Of a stretch of DNA of 64,000 bases, positions 43,760 through 52,349 are shown in pieces (position 1 is the first letter of the stretch; every line of letters begins with the position of its first letter). The notes below the pieces were generated by a model. The model was not told where the DNA came from. It ran no database searches and saw only the letters and a list, made by a program, of their open reading frames with translations. The stretch lies in assembly GCF_014764305.1 (NCBI RefSeq), contig NZ_CP061703.1, forward strand, positions 1,315,501-1,379,500. Direction: 5' to 3'. Source of the DNA: Mesoflavibacter profundi. GTDB lineage: Bacteria > Bacteroidota > Bacteroidia > Flavobacteriales > Flavobacteriaceae. The position numbers and the translations under genes are program-made.

Positions 43760-44626
43760 ATGGATACTAAAGAAATACTTAAAAAAGTTCGAAAAATAGA
43801 GATTAAGACACGTCGTTTGTCTGATCATATTTTTGGAGGCGAATACCATTCGACTTTCAAAGGTCGTGGTATGACTTTTTCTGAAGTACGCCAATACCAA
43901 TTTGGTGATGATGTAAGAAACATCGATTGGAATGTTACCGCACGTTATAACGAACCTTACGTAAAAGTTTTTGAAGAAGAACGTGAGCTAACCATGATGC
44001 TTATGGTTGATGTTTCTGGATCAGAATTTTTTGGTACAGAACAACAATTTAAAAACGAAGTCATTACCGAAATTGCTGCAACACTAGCATTTTCAGCAAC
44101 TCAAAATAATGACAAAATAGGTCTGATTTTATTTTCAGATGAAATAGAACTTTACATACCACCAAAAAAAGGAAGATCTCATGTATTGCGTATTATTCGC
44201 GAGTTAATCGAGTTTCAACCTAAAAGCAAACAAACCAATATTTCCGAAGCTTTAAAGTTTTTACGTAACGTCATGAAAAAGAAAGCAATTGTTTTTATGA
44301 TGAGCGATTTTATTGCTGAAGATTACAAGCAAACCCTAAAAATTGCAGCTGGAAAGCACGATATAACAGGAATTAGAATTTACGATAAACATGAAGAAAA
44401 CATACCAAATTTAGGTATGGTAAATATGCAAGACGAAGAGTCTGGCGAGCTAATGTTAGTCAATACAAGTTCTAAACAAGTAAGACAAGAATACGCAAAG
44501 TTTTATGCAGATAAGGTCAACTACTTTAAAGATAGTTTTGCAAAATCTGGCGCAGGAAGTTTGTCTTGCAGAACCGATGAAAGTTACGTAAAAAAACTAT
44601 TAGGCTATTTTAAAACAAGAGGATAA
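43760..44626 (+). CDS. DUF58-domain protein of the Bat operon
   Basis: A 288-residue cytoplasmic or membrane-associated protein. DUF58 core is HSTFKGRGMTFSEVRQYQFG and DVRNIDWNVTARYNEPYVK (~35-75), followed by a von Willebrand-like segment MLMVDVSGSEFFG, whose Asp-x-Ser-x-Ser is DVSGS. DUF58 proteins always accompany MoxR ATPases and are likely their clients. Stop is followed by a short hairpin before the next gene. Confidence 0.9.
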   Translation: MDTKEILKKVRKIEIKTRRLSDHIFGGEYHSTFKGRGMTFSEVRQYQFGDDVRNIDWNVTARYNEPYVKVFEEERELTMMLMVDVSGSEFFGTEQQFKNEVITEIAATLAFSATQNNDKIGLILFSDEIELYIPPKKGRSHVLRIIRELIEFQPKSKQTNISEALKFLRNVMKKKAIVFMMSDFIAEDYKQTLKIAAGKHDITGIRIYDKHEENIPNLGMVNMQDEESGELMLVNTSSKQVRQEYAKFYADKVNYFKDSFAKSGAGSLSCRTDESYVKKLLGYFKTRG

Positions 44627-44659
44627 ATTGTAAGGTTTAGCGCAGTCCAAACCTAATTT
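44625..44659. repeat. Hairpin in the spacer between DUF58 and the next Bat gene
   Basis: AAATT...AGGTTT (44625-44638) pairs with AAACCT-AATTT (44649-44659) with a 3-base bulge and 10-base loop. It lies just before the start at 44663, where it could affect translation initiation of that gene. Confidence 0.4.
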
Positions 44660-44662
44660 AAT

Positions 44663-46324
44663 ATGAAGAAACAGTATTTAAAATATAACAAAGTAAACAC
44701 AAAAGGCTTTTGGTCTTTGATCTTTTTTCTATTCTCGTTTTTATCATTTGCGCAAGTTACATCATCTATAGATTCTACTTCAATAAAAATTGGTGAACAA
44801 ATCACTTATAAAATTGAAGTCGAAACCGATACGGTAAACCCAGTTATTTTTCCTGAAGGTCAAACATTTATGCCTTTAGAGATGATAGAATCCTATCAGC
44901 CAGATACTATAAAATACGATGCTAAATACAAACTGATAAAAAAGTACGGTTTAACACAGTTTGATTCTGGTAAATACGTAATTCCAAAGCAAAAAATAAT
45001 TATTGCAGGTAAGACGTTTGCAACAGATAGTATGTTGGTTGAGGTTAACGATATAGTTGTAGATACAACCAAGCAAAAGCTTTACGATGTAAAGCCAATG
45101 ATAGACGTTAAAAAACCTTCTAGCAATTGGTGGTTATGGTTGTTGCTAATTATTGCTATCGCTGCAATAATAGCCTTTTTAGTGTATTGGTTGGTGTGGC
45201 GAAAAAAACCATTAACCGAAGAAGAAAAAATAGCACAATTACCACCTTACGATCGTGCAAAATTAGCCTTAAAGCAACTAGACGAAACTAAATATTTAGA
45301 ACGTGCCGAAATCAAAGAGTACTATTCTGAGCTAACCTTTATCATTAGAAAATATTTAGATGAAAAAGTTTACGATAAAGCATTAGAAAGTACTACAGAT
45401 CAATTAATAGATCGATTAAATATTTTGCAAGAAGGTAATCAAATAGAGCTAAGCAAAGATGATATAAAAAATATTGAAGCTATTTTAAAACGTGCCGATT
45501 TGGTAAAATTTGCAAAATCTGCTCCAGATATCGAGCTTGCTAAATTAGACAGACAAACCATAGACACAGAAATAGATCAAGTAAAAGAAGCCTTACCAGA
45601 ACCAAGCGAAGAAGATTTACGTAAAAACGAAGAATACCTTAAGCTAAGAGCTAAAAAAGAAAAACAAGAAAAAATCTGGATTACAGCTGCAATTGCTTTA
45701 GTGTTTTTGATAGGAACTGTTGGCGTATTTAGTTATAAGTATGGTATTAATTACGTTATAGATACAGTCACAGGTAAAGACACCAAACAATTATTAGAAG
45801 GTAATTGGGTAACTAGTGAGTATGGTTTTCCGCCAATGACAATTTCTACTCCAGAAGTTTTAAAAAGAGAAGATGTTGAGGTAGAACAAAGTATAGCGCA
45901 ACCCATTACAAAAACAGCTTTTGCGTATCAACTAGAAAATCAATTTATCATAGAAGTTTCTACAACTACAATAGAAGTAAATCCGCAAGCCGAAAATAAA
46001 CCATCTGCAGAAGATAATATTAAGAAAGCAATAGAAGATAATCTTAAAAGTTTAGACGCTAAAGGCGCAAGAAATATTTTACCAGTTACAGATAAATTTG
46101 TTACGCCTAATGGCGCAGAAGGTGTAAAAACATCAGGTACATTAGAGTATCCAATAGATACTAATAAAGAGAAGTATATCAATGGTCAGTTTGCGTTGTT
46201 AAGTTTTGCAAATCAAAATGTAATACAACAAATAATGATTACATATGCAAAAGATGATGTGTATTTAGACCAAGTTGTAGAGCGTGTTTTAGCATCTATA
46301 GAATTAAAACCTAAAGACGAATAA
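44663..46324 (+). CDS. Bat-operon membrane protein (BatD-like N-terminus, unnamed)
   Basis: A 553-residue inner-membrane protein with signal-anchor-like N-terminus (~15-31). Its periplasmic part (~35-145) resembles the BatD Ig-like fold (ITYKIEVETDTVNPVIFPEG, DSGKYVIPKQ). Then come a membrane helix (~156-179), a charged cytoplasmic region (~185-335, YDRAKLALKQLDETKYL) and a second membrane helix (~337-358). The last 180 residues form another periplasmic domain. In Bacteroidota this gene commonly sits between DUF58 and batA and has no settled name. The stop overlaps the batA start (TAATG), so it is translationally coupled to it. Confidence 0.75.
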   Translation: MKKQYLKYNKVNTKGFWSLIFFLFSFLSFAQVTSSIDSTSIKIGEQITYKIEVETDTVNPVIFPEGQTFMPLEMIESYQPDTIKYDAKYKLIKKYGLTQFDSGKYVIPKQKIIIAGKTFATDSMLVEVNDIVVDTTKQKLYDVKPMIDVKKPSSNWWLWLLLIIAIAAIIAFLVYWLVWRKKPLTEEEKIAQLPPYDRAKLALKQLDETKYLERAEIKEYYSELTFIIRKYLDEKVYDKALESTTDQLIDRLNILQEGNQIELSKDDIKNIEAILKRADLVKFAKSAPDIELAKLDRQTIDTEIDQVKEALPEPSEEDLRKNEEYLKLRAKKEKQEKIWITAAIALVFLIGTVGVFSYKYGINYVIDTVTGKDTKQLLEGNWVTSEYGFPPMTISTPEVLKREDVEVEQSIAQPITKTAFAYQLENQFIIEVSTTTIEVNPQAENKPSAEDNIKKAIEDNLKSLDAKGARNILPVTDKFVTPNGAEGVKTSGTLEYPIDTNKEKYINGQFALLSFANQNVIQQIMITYAKDDVYLDQVVERVLASIELKPKDE

Positions 46325-47328
46325 TGTTACAAGGGATAACTTTTGAAAATAAAATCTTTTTCTGGTTATTGTTAGCATTACCGCTAGCAATACTTTGGTA
46401 TGTTTTAAAACATAAACGTCAAACAGCTGAGCTTAAAATTTCAAGTTTAAAAGGATTTAAAACAAATCAATCTTGGTTGCCAAAGCTAAAGCATGTATTA
46501 TTTGCATTACGATTAATTGCTTTAGCTTTATTAGTTACTGCGTTAGCGCGACCAAGAACTTCAGAAACTAAAAGCAAAACAAAAACCACAAGAGGTATAG
46601 ATATTGTTATGGCAATAGATGTATCTGCAAGTATGTTGGCTAAAGATTTGCGTCCTAACCGTTTAGAAGCATTAAAAGATGTAGCGTCCGAATTTATTAA
46701 AGGAAGACCAAACGACCGTATTGGACTAGTTGAGTATGCTGGAGAAAGCTACACAAAAACACCAATAACCAGCGATAAAGCTATTGTTTTACGTAGCTTA
46801 GAAGAAATACAGTATAATACCATTATTGAAGGCGGAACAGCAATTGGTATGGGATTAGCCACTTCGGTTAACCGATTAAAAGATAGTAAAGCCAAAAGCA
46901 AAGTCATTATTTTATTAACCGATGGAGTTAATAATTCTGGAGCTATAAATCCTTCTATTGCAAGTGAATTAGCTGTAGAATTTGGTATTAAAGTTTACAC
47001 CATTGGATTAGGTACAAATGGTATGGCGTTATCACCTGTTGCTTTTTTAGCAAATGGAAGATTTCAGTATGATCGTGTACAAGTAGAAATTGATGAAGAG
47101 TTGCTAAAAAGTATAGCAACAGCAACTGGTGGAAAGTATTTTAGAGCCACAAATAATCAAAAACTGGCTCAGATTTATGACGAAATAAATAAACTAGAAA
47201 AAACCGAAATAGACGAGATAAAATTCACAACCTATCAAGAACATTTTAGACCATTTGTAATTGCAGCAATGGTATTGTTATTGCTAGAATATCTTATGAG
47301 AATTACAATCTTTAGAAGTTTTGTTTAA
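46324..47328 (+). CDS. batA: BatA, von Willebrand factor A membrane protein
   Basis: An inner-membrane protein with two N-terminal helices (~11-29, ~56-76) and one C-terminal helix (~312-328). The VWA domain has the metal site motif Asp99-x-Ser101-x-Ser103 in AIDVSASML, with Thr in GGTAIGMGLA and Asp in LLTDGVNNSG. Bat proteins were linked to aerotolerance in Bacteroides and to stress resistance; the mechanism remains unclear. Coupled to the preceding gene by TAATG overlap. Confidence 0.92.
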   Translation: MLQGITFENKIFFWLLLALPLAILWYVLKHKRQTAELKISSLKGFKTNQSWLPKLKHVLFALRLIALALLVTALARPRTSETKSKTKTTRGIDIVMAIDVSASMLAKDLRPNRLEALKDVASEFIKGRPNDRIGLVEYAGESYTKTPITSDKAIVLRSLEEIQYNTIIEGGTAIGMGLATSVNRLKDSKAKSKVIILLTDGVNNSGAINPSIASELAVEFGIKVYTIGLGTNGMALSPVAFLANGRFQYDRVQVEIDEELLKSIATATGGKYFRATNNQKLAQIYDEINKLEKTEIDEIKFTTYQEHFRPFVIAAMVLLLLEYLMRITIFRSFV

Positions 47329-47334
47329 AAGAAA

Positions 47335-47347
47335 TTCCGCGAAAGCG
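47335..47347. repeat. Copy 3 of the 13-bp GC-rich motif
   Basis: TTCCGCGAAAGCG in the 34-base spacer between batA and batB. Third copy in the window. Confidence 0.7.
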
Positions 47348-47362
47348 AAAAATTAAAAATTT

Positions 47363-48400
47363 ATGTTTCAACTAGAAGAAAAAATATGGTTTTGGACAAT
47401 GCTAATCATTCCGGTGATAGTTGTTTTCTTTTTGTTGCTACTATTTTGGAAAAAGCAAACCCAAAAAAAGTTTGCAGACAAAGCACTTTTAAAGCGATTA
47501 AGTCCAAACCAATCGGTATTTAAATCGGTACTAAAAATAATTGTTTTAAGTCTGGCATTTGCAAGTCTAGCTATTGCATTAGTTAACCCAAAAATTGGAA
47601 CAAAGTTAGAAACGGTAAAACGCGAAGGTGTAGACATTGTTTTTGCAATAGATGTGTCTAAAAGTATGTTGGCAGAAGATATTAAGCCAAACCGATTAGA
47701 AAAAGCAAAACAATTAGTATCTCAAATCATCAACAATTTAGGTAGCGATCGTGTTGGAATTATCGCTTACGCAGGAAAAGCGTTTCCGCAATTACCAATA
47801 ACTACAGACTATTCGGCAGCAAAATTATTTTTGCAGAACATGAATACAGATATGCTGTCTTCACAAGGAACAGCTATAAATGAAGCTATACAATTGGCAA
47901 CAACGTATTATGACGATGAAGAGCAGACTAATCGTGTGTTAGTTATCATTTCTGATGGAGAAGATCATAGTGAAGCAGCAGTACAAGTTGCAGAGCAAGC
48001 CAAAGATGAAGGCATAAAAATCTTTACTATTGGCGTTGGTCAAACAAAAGGTGGACCAATACCATTAAAAAGAAATGGAGTAATTACAGGTTATAAAAAA
48101 GATAGTCAAGGTGAAACCGTTATCACAAAATTAGACGAACAAACACTAAAAAATATTGCAGCAACAGCAAATGGACAATATTTAAAAGGACAATCTACAG
48201 ATCAAGTAGTTAATAAAATGAAAGACATTTTAAACACTATGGATAAAACCGAATTTGAAGCTAAACAAATTGCCGATTTTAAAGACCAATTTCAATGGTT
48301 TTTAGGCTTAGCAATTTTTCTGTTTTTTATAGATATTTTCCTTTTAGAACGAAAAACAGCTTGGCTTAAAAAATTAAATTTATTCAATGAGAATTTATAA
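47363..48400 (+). CDS. batB: BatB, von Willebrand factor A membrane protein
   Basis: 345-residue paralogue of BatA with the same layout: two N-terminal helices (~9-29, ~57-75), VWA domain with Asp97-x-Ser99-x-Ser101 in AIDVSKSML, VIISDGEDHSE as second metal contact and a C-terminal helix (~313-330). BatA and BatB probably form a complex through their VWA domains. Confidence 0.92.
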   Translation: MFQLEEKIWFWTMLIIPVIVVFFLLLLFWKKQTQKKFADKALLKRLSPNQSVFKSVLKIIVLSLAFASLAIALVNPKIGTKLETVKREGVDIVFAIDVSKSMLAEDIKPNRLEKAKQLVSQIINNLGSDRVGIIAYAGKAFPQLPITTDYSAAKLFLQNMNTDMLSSQGTAINEAIQLATTYYDDEEQTNRVLVIISDGEDHSEAAVQVAEQAKDEGIKIFTIGVGQTKGGPIPLKRNGVITGYKKDSQGETVITKLDEQTLKNIAATANGQYLKGQSTDQVVNKMKDILNTMDKTEFEAKQIADFKDQFQWFLGLAIFLFFIDIFLLERKTAWLKKLNLFNENL

Positions 48401-48471
48401 AACCCTTAACACCAATACATAAAGGTCTTTTATATATTTATAGGCTTCATTATATTAAAGGATAATTTAAA

Positions 48472-49320
48472 ATGAAAAACGTATTAACCTACATACTTTT
48501 ATTAATTTCGGTAAGCTTAGTTGCTCAAGACAAAGACCAAGAAAAAGCACTTTTAAAGCAAACCAACAAAGCATTATCTTACGTAGCAGATGCAAATGAA
48601 TTTGCAAAAAGTGACGATTTTGTAAATGCCGAAATGGAATACCGTAAAGCCTTATCTACAAAACCAAACCAAGCTGTTGGCGCTTATAATTTAGCCTATC
48701 AATATTATCAAAAAGGAAGCTTAGACGAAGCATTATACCGTAATCAACAAGCAGCAAAACACGCTACAGATAAAGTTGAAAAGCATAGAGCATTTCACAA
48801 TATTGGTAACATTTTAATGAAACAAGAAAAATGTAAAGAAGCGGTTGAAGCTTATAAAAATGCACTTCGTAATAACCCAAAAGATGACGAGACACGTTAC
48901 AATTTAGGTTTAGCAAAAGACTGTGCAAAAAACCAGCAAGACGACGAGCCTCAAGAAGACGATAAAGACGGAGAAAATAACCGTGATAAAGACGAAAACC
49001 AAAACGAGGATCAAAAAGAAAATAACGAAAAACAACAAGAAGACCAAGATCAAAAAGACCAGAAAGATCAAGGCGATCAGGACAAAAAAGAAGGCGATCA
49101 AGACCAAGATAAAGATGGTAAACCTGATGATAATAAAAATCAAGATCAAAAAGAAGGCGATCAAGATAACCAACAGCAACAACCACAACAAGGTCAATTA
49201 TCGCCACAGCAAATTAAAAATTTGTTAGAAGCGATGAATAACCAAGAACAAAAAGTTCAAGAAAAAATAAATGCACAAAAGGTTAAAGGTGCCAAAGTGC
49301 AAACCGATAAAGATTGGTAA
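48472..49320 (+). CDS. batC: BatC, TPR protein with charged low-complexity tail
   Basis: A signal peptide (to about residue 19, LVAQ) leads into three TPR-like repeats (~25-145: VNAEMEYRKALSTKPNQAVG, YNLGLAKDC). From about residue 155 to 240 follows a run of almost only Asp, Glu, Lys, Gln and Asn, then an amphipathic end (SPQQIKNLLEAMNNQEQKVQ). The tail is likely disordered. BatC is the periplasmic scaffold of the Bat set. Confidence 0.88.
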   Translation: MKNVLTYILLLISVSLVAQDKDQEKALLKQTNKALSYVADANEFAKSDDFVNAEMEYRKALSTKPNQAVGAYNLAYQYYQKGSLDEALYRNQQAAKHATDKVEKHRAFHNIGNILMKQEKCKEAVEAYKNALRNNPKDDETRYNLGLAKDCAKNQQDDEPQEDDKDGENNRDKDENQNEDQKENNEKQQEDQDQKDQKDQGDQDKKEGDQDQDKDGKPDDNKNQDQKEGDQDNQQQQPQQGQLSPQQIKNLLEAMNNQEQKVQEKINAQKVKGAKVQTDKDW

Positions 49321-49367
49321 AAAATTATAAATTTGAAGCTTAACATTCAGAATTAAAAGAATTAATA

Positions 49368-51152
49368 GTGAAATTACTTAAACACATATTCATTTTACTA
49401 CTTGCTTTAGCACCAGTATTTGCTATAGCTCAAGATGAAGAAGCAATAAGTTTTGTAGCTAAAGTTAGTAAGAAAAAATTAGGTTTAAACGAACGTTTAC
49501 GTGTTGATTTTGAAATGAATAAAGACGGAGATAATTTTCAATCTCCAAATTTTGAAGGATTTACAGTAGTTGGTGGACCAAACCAGTCTGTAAGTCATTC
49601 GTGGTTTAACGGTAAGCGTAATTTTTCAAAAACATATAGTTACTTTTTGGCACCAAAACAAATGGGAACATTTACCATTAATCAAGCAACTATAGAGATT
49701 GATGGTACTGTTTATAAAACATCGCCCATCACTATAAAGGTAACCAAAGCTATAGATATACCAGAAAACCCAAACGATCCAGATTATATTTTAAAAGAAA
49801 ATATTCATTTGGTAGCCGAAGTATCTAAAACAAATCCTTATTTAAACGAGCCAATTACAGTAGTTTACAAATTATATGTTGCTCCAAAAGCAGGAATAAG
49901 TAATTTTAGAGAAACCGAAAGTCCTAAATTCAATGGATTTTGGAGTCAGAATATAGATATTAAAGGAATTAGACCTCAAAACGGGACTTACGACGGAGAA
50001 GAATATAGATATGTAGTTTTAAGAAAAGCAGTGTTATTTCCTCAAAAAACAGGAAAATTAGAGATAGAACCTTTAAGCTTAGATTTAACAATTGACGTAC
50101 CAACTAATCAAAGAGATATTTTTGGTCGAAGAATAAACAATCAAGCACATCGTACAATAACTGCCAATACAAGAACAATTAATGTAAAACCGTTGCCACA
50201 ACAAGGTAAACCAGTAGATTTTACTGGTGCTGTTGGCGAATTTGACTTTAATGTTACTGCGACAAAAACCGAGCTTAATGCTACAGAAGCCTTACAAGCA
50301 AAAATAGAAGTGTCAGGAAAAGGTAACTTAAAACTATTTGAATTACCTGGATTAAAAACTCCAAGTGCATTAGAAGTTTACGATCCAGAACATGAAGAGA
50401 ATATTAGAACAAACCTAGCAGGAATGCAAGGAAAAATTTCTGATAGTTATACCATTGTACCACAATACAAAGGAAAATTCCCTATTCCGCCAGTTACATT
50501 TTCTTATTTTGATTTAAAAACTGAAACTTACAAAGTCTTATCTTCTAAAGATATTGTTATAAATGTTTTAGAAGGACCAGTTTATGCAGACGCAGATAAT
50601 AATTTACCTACTAATAACAATCAAAAACAAGCAGTAGTTTTAAATGATAATCAGTTTGCATTTATAAAAACTAAAACCAATTTAAAACCAATACAACAAG
50701 AAACTTTTTTTAATACAACTGCATTTTGGATGAGTTTAATTACGCCTTTATTAGCAATACCATTAGCATTACTTTACAGACGTAAAAGAGACCAACGTAG
50801 CGCAGATGTTGTTGGGAATAGATTAAGAAAAGCAGATAGGTTAGCTAAAAAGTATCTTTCTGAAGCTAAAAAAGCTTTAGGACAAAAAGAAGCTTTTTAC
50901 ATCGCATTAGAAAAAGCATTACATAATTACTTAAAAGGTAGATTGAATATTGAAACTACAGATTTAAGTAAAGAAAAAATAAGTCTTCTATTAGAACAAA
51001 AGCAAGTAGATAACAATACTATTAAAGACTTTTTAAAGCTTTTAGAAAATTGTGAGTTGGCAAGATATACACCAATGACACAAGTAGCAATGGAACAAGA
51101 TTATAACAAAGCATCTTCTACAATTAGTAATATAGATAAACAAATACGTTAG
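49368..51152 (+). CDS. batD: BatD
   Basis: 594 residues with GTG start and signal peptide (ends ~22, AIAQDEE). Two or more Ig-like periplasmic domains (FVAKVSKKKLGLNERLRVDF, TVVYKLYVAPKAG), one transmembrane helix (~450-470), and a cytoplasmic helical tail (ALEKALHNYLKGRLNIETTD) typical of BatD. GTG is preferred because it directly precedes the signal peptide. The 47-base gap to batC contains nothing noteworthy. Confidence 0.9.
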   Translation: MKLLKHIFILLLALAPVFAIAQDEEAISFVAKVSKKKLGLNERLRVDFEMNKDGDNFQSPNFEGFTVVGGPNQSVSHSWFNGKRNFSKTYSYFLAPKQMGTFTINQATIEIDGTVYKTSPITIKVTKAIDIPENPNDPDYILKENIHLVAEVSKTNPYLNEPITVVYKLYVAPKAGISNFRETESPKFNGFWSQNIDIKGIRPQNGTYDGEEYRYVVLRKAVLFPQKTGKLEIEPLSLDLTIDVPTNQRDIFGRRINNQAHRTITANTRTINVKPLPQQGKPVDFTGAVGEFDFNVTATKTELNATEALQAKIEVSGKGNLKLFELPGLKTPSALEVYDPEHEENIRTNLAGMQGKISDSYTIVPQYKGKFPIPPVTFSYFDLKTETYKVLSSKDIVINVLEGPVYADADNNLPTNNNQKQAVVLNDNQFAFIKTKTNLKPIQQETFFNTTAFWMSLITPLLAIPLALLYRRKRDQRSADVVGNRLRKADRLAKKYLSEAKKALGQKEAFYIALEKALHNYLKGRLNIETTDLSKEKISLLLEQKQVDNNTIKDFLKLLENCELARYTPMTQVAMEQDYNKASSTISNIDKQIR

Positions 51153-51160
51153 TATATTTT

Positions 51161-51919
51161 ATGAAACAACTTGTAGTTTACATATTATTTTTAGTAACTG
51201 TTTTTACTCAAGCACAAAACAATAGTTTGTTTGATCAAGCTAATGCACTTTATAACGAAGGTAAGTTTGCAGATGCAGTTAATAAGTATGAAGAGATTTT
51301 AAAAACTGGTCAACATTCTGCAGATATATATTATAATTTAGGTAACGCGCATTATAAATTAAATAATATAGCGCCAAGTATATATTACTACGAAAAAGCA
51401 TTACAGTTAAAACCAAACGATAAAGACATAAAAAACAATATTGCTTATGCGAAAAATATGACCATAGACAATATTCAGGAAGTGCCAAAATTAGGATTAT
51501 CAAAGTTTTTTAATAAAGCCATTCATGCTTTAACTTTTGATAATTGGGCCATATTAACTATAGTGTTTGTTGTAGGTTTTGTAATGCTAATTATCACCTA
51601 TTTTTTTACACAGTTAGCTAGTAAGAAAAGAATAAGCTTTATTACAGCATTATTAAGTCTTTTTTTAGGACTAATTACTTTAAGTTTTGCTTTTAAAAAA
51701 CAAAACTTAGATAATAGTAATAATCCAGCCATAGTTTTTGCTAAAGAAACAGAAGTAAAATCCGAACCTAATTTAGGAAGTACTCAAGCATTTGTACTAC
51801 ATGAAGGCACAAAAGTACAAGTCTTAGATACTATTAATAATTGGAAAAAAATTAAGTTACAAGACGGTAAAGAGGGTTGGATAATTTCGGGAGACATTAA
51901 ATTACTAAATACTTTTTAG
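51161..51919 (+). CDS. batE: BatE, TPR and SH3-like protein
   Basis: Signal peptide (to about 18, FTQAQ), two TPR motifs (~22-90: ALYNEGKFADAVNKYEEILK, IYYNLGNAHYKLNN), two membrane helices (~128-148, ~157-177), and a C-terminal bacterial SH3-like domain (~190-250, VLHEGTKVQVLDTINNWKKI). Last gene of the Bat operon. Confidence 0.88.
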   Translation: MKQLVVYILFLVTVFTQAQNNSLFDQANALYNEGKFADAVNKYEEILKTGQHSADIYYNLGNAHYKLNNIAPSIYYYEKALQLKPNDKDIKNNIAYAKNMTIDNIQEVPKLGLSKFFNKAIHALTFDNWAILTIVFVVGFVMLIITYFFTQLASKKRISFITALLSLFLGLITLSFAFKKQNLDNSNNPAIVFAKETEVKSEPNLGSTQAFVLHEGTKVQVLDTINNWKKIKLQDGKEGWIISGDIKLLNTF

Positions 51920-51974
51920 TATATTTAGCTTTTTCAATAGTGGAAAAGTTATATTTGTTTCTCAAAAAATAAAC

Positions 51975-52265
51975 ATGTCCAAACAGTTTATATCTATATT
52001 TTTTTCAATTTTATTTTTAGGGCTAATTACAGCACCTTCAATTATTGTTGTTGTAGATTCAGATATAGATATATCGGTATTATACAGTGTTTCTGAAGAA
52101 GAAGAGGAAATTAAAAGTCTAAAATTAGTAGTTACTAATACAAAGGAAGATTCAGAATGTTTAATTGTAAACGAAGATTTTCCTAATTTAGATTATCTCT
52201 TTAAATCTTATACTAAACCAGACCTAAATTTAATATCTCCGCCACCAGATTACAACTTATTATAA
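51975..52265 (+). CDS. Small exported or membrane protein of unknown function
   Basis: A 96-residue protein with one hydrophobic N-terminal helix or signal (~6-28) followed by an acidic region (SVSEEEEEIKSL) and a Pro-rich end. It lies 84 bases before the SulP gene on the same strand. I do not recognise it. Coding potential is plausible from its position and normal codon use, but it could be a lineage-specific gene of little conservation. Confidence 0.5.
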   Translation: MSKQFISIFFSILFLGLITAPSIIVVVDSDIDISVLYSVSEEEEEIKSLKLVVTNTKEDSECLIVNEDFPNLDYLFKSYTKPDLNLISPPPDYNLL

Positions 52266-52349
52266 TTTAGATTTTTTTGACGTTTACGTCATTCTTTTTA
52301 ATTAATAATTAAAGTTGTTTGTAATCAAGCAACATTCAAAATTTATAAT

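Noticed and set aside
48764-49207. Long minus-strand frames opposite batC, and a plus-strand frame at 48923-49228
   Set aside because: They are created by the repetitive Asp/Glu/Lys/Gln codons of the BatC tail and encode low-complexity hydrophobic or basic strings without any domain.
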